NCBI GenBank assembly: GCA_028865155.1
Contig: JAGWKW010000035.1
Span: 1-10,432, forward strand
Length of the DNA: 10,432 nucleotides
DNA from: Alphaproteobacteria bacterium
GTDB taxonomy: Bacteria > Pseudomonadota > Alphaproteobacteria > UBA9219
Reading direction: 5' to 3'
In this document: positions 6,401 through 10,432 of the stretch, in pieces
How the letters are laid out: every line of letters begins with the position of its first letter
Numbering within the stretch: the stretch's first letter is position 1
The notes under the pieces: generated by a model
What the model saw: the letters and a program-made list of their open reading frames with translations, nothing else
Told to the model about the DNA's origin: nothing
The model's database searches: none
Position numbers and translations under genes: made by a program

Positions 6401-6898
6401 TTAAGCTGCGGCTTTCAGGCTATTGATTGCCTTGAGCATTGCTTCGGCGCTCGAAACTTCGAACGCGCCGGGTTTTTCGACCGCCAGATATTTAACGATG
6501 CCGTTTTCGGCGTAAAGGGCGAAGCGCTGGGCACGGGTTCCCATGCCATAGCCTGTCCCGTCCATTTCAAGCCCCAAAGCCTTGGCGAAGGCTGCGTTGC
6601 CGTCGGGCAGCATCGTAATGCCGTCTGCCTTGCGGTCCGCCGCCCAGGATTGCATCACGAACGGATCGTTGACCGACAGGCAGGAGACTTCGATGCCTTG
6701 CGCCTTGAACTGGGGCAGGGCTTCGACAAAGCCCGGCAGATGCTTGGCCGAGCAGGTCGGGGTGAAGGCGCCGGGAACCGCGAACATGACAATTTTCTTG
6801 TTCGCGAAAACGCTGTCCGTGGAAAGGTCTTGCATCCCGTCTTTCGTCAAATGCTTGAGGATGACGGATGGGATTTTGTCTCCGGTCTTGATCGTCAT
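6401..6898 (-). CDS. Peroxiredoxin, Prx5 (type II) family
   Basis: A 165-residue thiol peroxidase that reduces hydrogen peroxide and organic peroxides in the cytosol. The active-site block FAVPGAFTPTCSAKHLPGF places the peroxidatic Cys at 49. A second cysteine, C73 in EVSCLSVNDPFVM, sits at the spacing seen in plant type II peroxiredoxins (C51 and C76), which usually take electrons from glutaredoxin/glutathione or thioredoxin. The conserved GTRAQRFALY segment near residues 120-130 supports the active-site Arg. I chose the ATG at 6898 because AAAGGAA precedes it by six bases and the family begins at MTIKTGDKIP; a longer frame adds 21 unsupported residues. It lies 69 bp after the thioesterase gene on the same strand, and a candidate promoter lies in that gap. 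Confidence 0.95.
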   Translation of the reverse strand: MTIKTGDKIPSVILKHLTKDGMQDLSTDSVFANKKIVMFAVPGAFTPTCSAKHLPGFVEALPQFKAQGIEVSCLSVNDPFVMQSWAADRKADGITMLPDGNAAFAKALGLEMDGTGYGMGTRAQRFALYAENGIVKYLAVEKPGAFEVSSAEAMLKAINSLKAAA

Positions 6899-6904
6899 GG
6901 CAGG

Positions 6905-6911
6905 TTCCTTT
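6905..6911 (-). promoter_or_regulatory. Ribosome-binding site fixing the peroxiredoxin start
   Basis: On the minus strand AAAGGAA lies six bases before the ATG at 6898. This is among the best Shine-Dalgarno matches in the window and selects this ATG over the longer upstream frame. Confidence 0.7.
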
Positions 6912-6932
6912 CGCGAAGTGAGGCGGATGTTC

Positions 6933-6961
6933 CGAATACGACTAATCCGGTACGGAATCAA
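6933..6961 (-). promoter_or_regulatory. Candidate promoter for the peroxiredoxin gene
   Basis: On the minus strand TTGATT (6961-6956) and TATTCG (6938-6933) are 17 bases apart, giving an expected leader of about 28 bases that contains the AAAGGAA ribosome-binding site. The -35 matches consensus at four of six positions and the -10 at three. A small palindrome, TCCG-GTA-CGGA (6946-6956), lies in the spacer and could be an operator. Such a promoter would let the peroxiredoxin respond separately from the two genes upstream. Confidence 0.35.
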
Positions 6962-6967
6962 GGGCGA

Positions 6968-7351
6968 TCAGACCGGCGGCTGCAGGGGGATCGGCTTGCG
7001 GTCATCCCCGATCGCGACATAGACGAAGCTGCCTTCGGTGACCTGTTCCTCCTCGTCCGTGCCGTTGCGGCGCGCGACCATGACGTCGACTTTGATCGTG
7101 ATGCTGGTCGTGCCGATCCTTTCGGTGCTGGCATAGCAGATTACGCAATCGCCGACGAAAACCGGCTTGTGGAATACAAGGTTGTCGATCGCGACCGTGA
7201 CGATGCGTGAGCGCGTCGATTTGCGGGCATGGACGGCGCCCGCCAGATCCATCTGGCTTACGATCCAGCCGCCGAACATGTCGCCGCCCGCATTCGTGTC
7301 GCGCGGCATCGCGACGACCTTGATGACGAGTTCGCGTTCAGTTTCCGGCAT
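6968..7351 (-). CDS. Acyl-CoA thioesterase, YciA-type hotdog fold
   Basis: A 127-residue single hotdog-domain protein that hydrolyses acyl-CoA to free acid and CoA in the cytosol; the known YciA enzymes are hexamers with broad chain-length range. The family signature is clear: MPRDTNAGGDMFGGWIVSQMDLAGAVHA, with the Asp of SQMD (D35) at the expected catalytic position, followed by RIVTVAIDNLVFHKPVFVGD and a late FVYVAIGDDRKPIPL strand. I chose the ATG at 7351 because AAGGA lies five bases upstream and homology starts at about residue 8; a longer frame adds 14 residues with no support. The start lies inside the DsbD-like gene, overlapping it by 14 bp, which implies co-transcription and probably coupled translation. 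I know of no reason for it to be tied to thiol chemistry, so it may simply travel with its neighbours. Confidence 0.93.
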   Translation of the reverse strand: MPETERELVIKVVAMPRDTNAGGDMFGGWIVSQMDLAGAVHARKSTRSRIVTVAIDNLVFHKPVFVGDCVICYASTERIGTTSITIKVDVMVARRNGTDEEEQVTEGSFVYVAIGDDRKPIPLQPPV

Positions 7352-9434
7352 GATCGTCCTTCGGCTTCGTACCCGAAGCTTTGTCGAGCGCATCCAGAAC
7401 CAGTTGCGGCGTCAGAAGTTCGGGCAGCACGATGCCTTGCGGCGCATGGGGGCCGAAGACGGCATTGAAGGGGATGCCGTAACGCCCGTAATGGCGCAGC
7501 AGGTCGCTGATGACGGGATCCGGGTTGGTCCAGTCGGCCTGCATCGCCACGATGCCGGAATGGAACAGGCGCTGCGCGACCTCGCCGCGCGACAGGGTGA
7601 ATTTCATATTGGCCTTGCAGGTCAGGCACCAGTCGGCGGTGACGTCGAGGAACACGGTTTTGCCTTCGGCTATGTCGGCCTTGAGCGCCATCTGGTTGAA
7701 GGCCAGCCATTTCCTGTCGGTTTGCGGCGGCGGCTTGTGCTCCGTCATGCCATTGAAGCCGAGAACCAGCCCGACGAAGCAGAATTCGGCGATGCCGAGC
7801 GCGATCAATCCGCGCTTGAGCCCGCGTTTTTTGAGTGCGAACAAAATCACTACGCCTGCCATCAGAAGGCCGAATACGGCCGCATAGGCGGGGGAAATCT
7901 GCGCCGCCAGCACCCATGTCAGCCACAGGGCTGTCAGCGCGAGCGCGAAGCCGAGCAGGACGCGCAGCTTGACCATCCATGGCCCCGGTTTGGGCAGGGC
8001 GGTGGCTGTGCGCGGAAACAGGGCGACGAGCAGATAGGGCAAAGCCATGCCGCAGCCGAGCGCGGAAAAGATCGCGAAAATATGCGGCGTGCCGGTCGCA
8101 AGGGCGAAACCGACGGCTGTGCCGAGAAACGGCGCGGAACAGGGCGTGGCCAGAAGCGTGGCGAAAGCGCCGGTGACGAAATCGCCAGCCAGTTTGGGGT
8201 GGTAGGAGGTATCGATCCGGTCGACGAGCCATTGCGGCAGGGGGATTTCAAACAGATTCCAGAGATTGGCGGCGAAAAAGGTCAGCAGGAGGATCAGGAA
8301 CATCAGGAACAATGGCTGCTGGAACTGCACGCCCCATCCCATCGCGATGCCGAAATGCCTGAGCCCGGCCGTGCCCGTCGCCAGGACGAGGAACGAAAAA
8401 ACGATTCCTGCGGCGGTAACGAGAAAACTATGCCGGACAAGCTTCGGCGTGCCGCCGCCATGGTTCGCCACGCTTAGAACTTTAAGCGACAGAACGGGCA
8501 GCACGCAGGGCATCAGGTTCAGGATCAGGCCGCCGATAAGCGCGGAAAGCAGCGCAAGCCAGAAGGGCATGGTTTTCGGCGCAGGCGCAGGCGACGCGGC
8601 CGAGACGGGCGGCGCCACGGTTTTGATTTCGCTTGCATGGCTGTCGTTCACGAGCGTCAGAGTCAGTTTCATGCCGGCGAGCGTGACGCCCGGCGGCAGC
8701 GTATCGATGGGCTTGACGGTCAGCGTCGCGCTCATCCCGTTGGGGCCGGTTTTGACGGCGGGCGCGCTGAAGTCGATATTGTCCGGATCCTCGATGAAAA
8801 TATCGGGATGCGTAAGCGGGTTGCGCGATGTGATGGAAAAAGAAAGGCTTTGCCCGTCATTGACGATGTTGCGGATCAGAAGCCCGGATCTGGCGGCGCC
8901 GTCCGGCACTTCTGCGCGCGCCTGTTGCAAAAGCGGCGCTTCGGCGCTCGGCGTCGCGGGCCCGGCGGGAATGTCGAGAGTCAGATCGAAATGTTTCGGC
9001 ACGCAGATCGAACTGCAGATGAGCAAATCGGCGCCGACCGCGATATGCGCCGCCTGTCCGGGCTTGCGTAAAACCCCGTCGATCGGGAAGACGACATCGT
9101 TGCGGTAGCCGATGGTTTCCATGCCATAGGCGGTGTAACGCGCCGGGGCCGGGTAAAACATCGTGGCGGACTGCAGATTTCCGGCGTCGGTTTCGCTCGC
9201 GCTCCAATCGAGGCGCGGCGGCAGCCCGGCTTCGCCCGGCGAGCGCCAATAGGTATGCCATTCGGGGCCGAGCTTGACTTCGAGGCCGAGCGGCAATGCG
9301 GTTCCGGTTCCCGTGCCGTCGACGCCGGAGATCAGGCGCGCGGATGCGTCCGCGTCGCCCGCCCATGCGCTGGACATCGCGTAGGACGGCAAGGGAAAAA
9401 GAAGGATCAGTAAAACCAGAAGGGTGCGAAGCAT
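7338..9434 (-). CDS. Protein-disulfide reductase, DsbD family (ScsB-like)
   Basis: A 698-residue inner-membrane protein expected to carry electrons from cytosolic thioredoxin to periplasmic thiol partners. Order of parts: a signal peptide (hydrophobic LLVLLILLFPLPSYA, cut near residue 19); a periplasmic alpha domain with HTYWRSPGEAGLPPRLDW and the cysteine pair C140/C144 (CSSIC); a multi-pass membrane domain from about residue 285 to 560 with C310 in MPCVLPV and C432 in TPCSAPF; and a C-terminal periplasmic thioredoxin domain with WCLTCK (C603, C606). All six relay cysteines are therefore present. E. coli DsbD is about 565 residues and has a six-residue spacing in its alpha-domain cysteines; the longer alpha region and CxxxC spacing here look more like ScsB, known from copper tolerance and periplasmic repair in Salmonella and Caulobacter. 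I chose the ATG at 9434 for its signal peptide, with GGGA seven bases upstream; upstream frame sequence is not convincing coding. It is divergent from yqgE. Confidence 0.93.
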   Translation of the reverse strand: MLRTLLVLLILLFPLPSYAMSSAWAGDADASARLISGVDGTGTGTALPLGLEVKLGPEWHTYWRSPGEAGLPPRLDWSASETDAGNLQSATMFYPAPARYTAYGMETIGYRNDVVFPIDGVLRKPGQAAHIAVGADLLICSSICVPKHFDLTLDIPAGPATPSAEAPLLQQARAEVPDGAARSGLLIRNIVNDGQSLSFSITSRNPLTHPDIFIEDPDNIDFSAPAVKTGPNGMSATLTVKPIDTLPPGVTLAGMKLTLTLVNDSHASEIKTVAPPVSAASPAPAPKTMPFWLALLSALIGGLILNLMPCVLPVLSLKVLSVANHGGGTPKLVRHSFLVTAAGIVFSFLVLATGTAGLRHFGIAMGWGVQFQQPLFLMFLILLLTFFAANLWNLFEIPLPQWLVDRIDTSYHPKLAGDFVTGAFATLLATPCSAPFLGTAVGFALATGTPHIFAIFSALGCGMALPYLLVALFPRTATALPKPGPWMVKLRVLLGFALALTALWLTWVLAAQISPAYAAVFGLLMAGVVILFALKKRGLKRGLIALGIAEFCFVGLVLGFNGMTEHKPPPQTDRKWLAFNQMALKADIAEGKTVFLDVTADWCLTCKANMKFTLSRGEVAQRLFHSGIVAMQADWTNPDPVISDLLRHYGRYGIPFNAVFGPHAPQGIVLPELLTPQLVLDALDKASGTKPKDDHAGN
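7357..7361 (-). promoter_or_regulatory. Ribosome-binding site of the thioesterase, inside the upstream gene
   Basis: Minus-strand AAGGA lies five bases before the ATG at 7351, within the last codons of the DsbD-like gene. It supports this start over the 14-codon-longer frame. Confidence 0.6.
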
Positions 9435-9461
9435 TGGCGAATCCCGTCGGTAATTTATGCT
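9434..9461 (+). promoter_or_regulatory. Candidate promoter for yqgE
   Basis: TTGGCG (9434-9439) and TATGCT (9456-9461) lie 16 bases apart, about 60 bases before the yqgE start. The -35 box touches the start codon of the divergent DsbD-like gene, so the two genes could not easily be initiated at once. Both boxes are only moderate matches. Confidence 0.3.
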
Positions 9462-9472
9462 ATCCAAACAGC

Positions 9473-9484
9473 GCGATCTATCGC
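9473..9484. promoter_or_regulatory. Small palindrome between the DsbD-like gene and yqgE
   Basis: GCGAT-CT-ATCGC is a perfect 5-2-5 inverted repeat in the 90-bp divergent gap, placed just downstream of the proposed yqgE promoter. The position fits an operator for one or both genes. A 12-base palindrome can also arise by chance in GC-rich DNA. Confidence 0.25.
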
Positions 9485-9524
9485 AGAATGCAAGGGAATT
9501 GTAGAACAGCGTCCGGATTCTGTC

Positions 9525-10142
9525 ATGAAAGATATCGTCTCGCGCCTCAAGAAGATCGGCGAAAAGAGGCCGGCCGGCGGCCTTAAGCCGCATTGGCTTA
9601 CGGGGCAGGTGCTGCTGGCGATGCCGGGGATGCCCGACCCGCGTTTTGCCCGCGCCGTCATTTACGTCTGCTCGCATAACGCCAACGGCGCGATGGGGCT
9701 GGTCGTCAACCGTTTGTTCGGCGAAGCCGATTTTCATATGCTGCTTGATCAGCTGAATGTCGACGCGTCGATGGATACGCCCGACGTGCCGGTGCAGTTC
9801 GGCGGCCCGGTCGAGATGGGGCGCGGGTTTGTTCTGCATTCCGGTGAGTATTTGCGCGAAGGCACCACGCGCATCGACGAAAATATCGCGGTCACGGCGA
9901 CGATCGAGATTTTACAGGATATCGCTGACGGCAAGGGGCCGGAGCGCGCCATCATGGCGCTCGGCTATACCGGGTGGGGCGCCGGGCAATTGGAAGAAGA
10001 GATCAAGAACAATGGCTGGCTGACCGCACCGGCGGACGAAGCGATTATTTTCGACGCCGATCTCGAAACCAAATGGGAGCGCGCGGTCGCCAAGATCGGC
10101 GTCAGCCCAGCCATGCTGTCGGACGCCGCCGGGCATGCTTGA
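9525..10142 (+). CDS. yqgE: YqgE/AlgH family protein (UPF0301)
   Basis: 205 residues matching the YqgE/AlgH family over nearly its whole length. The hallmark block LTGQVLLAMPGMPDPRFARAVIYVCSHN runs from about residue 25, followed by GAMGLVVNR, then VQFGGPVEMGRGFVLH in the middle and ALGYTGWGAGQLEEEI late. It has no signal peptide, membrane segment or catalytic motif. The biochemical function is unknown; AlgH in Pseudomonas was linked to alginate regulation, but a direct role is unproven. The ATG at 9525 gives a normal N-terminus with only a weak CGGA upstream. It is divergent from the ScsB-like gene. From general knowledge this pairing recurs in alphaproteobacteria, which hints at a link with envelope redox, but that is inference. 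Confidence 0.95.
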   Translation: MKDIVSRLKKIGEKRPAGGLKPHWLTGQVLLAMPGMPDPRFARAVIYVCSHNANGAMGLVVNRLFGEADFHMLLDQLNVDASMDTPDVPVQFGGPVEMGRGFVLHSGEYLREGTTRIDENIAVTATIEILQDIADGKGPERAIMALGYTGWGAGQLEEEIKNNGWLTAPADEAIIFDADLETKWERAVAKIGVSPAMLSDAAGHA

Positions 10143-10301
10143 AAAACCGCTCTAAGCCGCTTCAGCTTTGTTGACGGTTCTCTATCCTGGGCGTAATTGC
10201 CAAGCGAAGGCGGCATAATAAAATTCCTCGCCAAATGGCAGATATTAACCATAGTATGTTACTTTATTGTCCGATCCTCGATTCTGAGGTGGAACTGCGC
10301 C
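10143..10301. other. Intergenic stretch, mostly featureless
   Basis: This 159-bp gap between yqgE and the next gene turns AT-rich from about 10214. It holds TTGACG (10171-10176) with no convincing -10 partner (TAATTG follows at 17 bases), a CATAAT (10214-10219) with no good -35, and a tiny palindrome GCCA-AA-TGGC (10230-10239). A promoter for the next gene is likely somewhere here, but I cannot place it. No clear terminator for yqgE was found. Confidence 0.5.
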
Positions 10302-10432
10302 ATGCCAAACCCTGTGCTGAAAATTATAGACAAAGCCGCTTCGTCGCCGAAGGCGCGCTATGCGTGGGCGCGGCTGCGACAGGAGGCCGTGGGGCTGGCG
10401 CGGGATTACTGGAACGACGGCGATGTGAATCC
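10302..10432 (+). CDS. Unidentified gene, N-terminal fragment cut by the window edge
   Basis: An ATG at 10302 opens a frame that stays open to the end of the window (43 full codons). A GAGGTGG lies about nine bases upstream and is a good ribosome-binding site. The fragment begins MPNPVLKIIDKAASSPKARY and continues as a charged, probably helical segment with WARLRQEAVGLARDYWNDGD. There is no signal peptide. Codon choice with G or C in most third positions from about codon 12 onward matches the other genes. I do not recognise the family from so short a piece. Confidence 0.6.
   Translation, partial: MPNPVLKIIDKAASSPKARYAWARLRQEAVGLARDYWNDGDVN

Noticed and set aside
7167..8477. A 436-codon open frame on the plus strand
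   Set aside because: It lies antisense to the DsbD-like and thioesterase genes, whose motifs are unmistakable. Its translation is low-complexity (rich in Gln, Glu, Arg and Gly) as expected from a shadow of GC-rich coding DNA.
9435..9839. N-terminal extension of the DsbD-like frame by 135 codons
   Set aside because: It would run antisense through the start of yqgE and bury the clear signal peptide at MLRTLLVLLILLFPLP in mid-protein.
10143..10301. Terminator or small RNA after yqgE
   Set aside because: Only 4- to 5-base stems could be formed and none is followed by a T-run.

Overview
The window is GC-rich, densely packed chromosomal DNA that looks alphaproteobacterial. This is inferred from gene content: a MutL carrying the endonuclease motif, a long ScsB-like DsbD next to a YqgE/AlgH gene, rnhA next to a Prx5-type peroxiredoxin, and an alphaproteobacterial-style pentapeptide-repeat protein. 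No rRNA, tRNA, CRISPR array, phage gene or insertion sequence was seen. Codon use looks even across the genes, so nothing points to recent transfer.

Left part (1-4245, + strand): the 3' two thirds of pgi (glucose-6-phosphate isomerase, open at the left edge), a short AT-rich gap with a hairpin, a 427-residue pentapeptide-repeat protein that may be preceded by a 15-codon coupled mini-ORF, and mutL. MutL has an intact ATPase domain, the DQHA(X)2E(X)4E metal site and a beta-clamp-like motif, so it should be the nicking type used in MutH-independent mismatch repair.

Middle (4242-5950): two coupled minus-strand genes converge on mutL. A shikimate-kinase-like P-loop protein of unknown substrate overlaps, by ATGA, a family-9 glycosyltransferase (heptosyltransferase type). 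The glycosyltransferase and mutL share one CTAG as their stop codons. A 150-bp divergent gap separates the kinase-like gene from rnhA and holds a striking long imperfect hairpin.

Right part (5951-10432): rnhA (+) converges with a minus-strand run transcribed as DsbD/ScsB-like protein, YciA-type acyl-CoA thioesterase, peroxiredoxin. The first two overlap by 14 bp, and the peroxiredoxin may also have its own promoter. yqgE is divergent from the DsbD-like gene. A further plus-strand gene begins at 10302 and runs off the right edge. The run combines periplasmic thiol reduction with cytosolic peroxide removal, suggesting a small redox cluster, though the thioesterase's role there is unclear.

Most of the window is recognisable housekeeping. 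No clearly new multi-gene system was found. The least explained items are the kinase/glycosyltransferase pair, the divergent-gap hairpin, the two-module pentapeptide protein with its mini-ORF, and the partial gene at the right edge.
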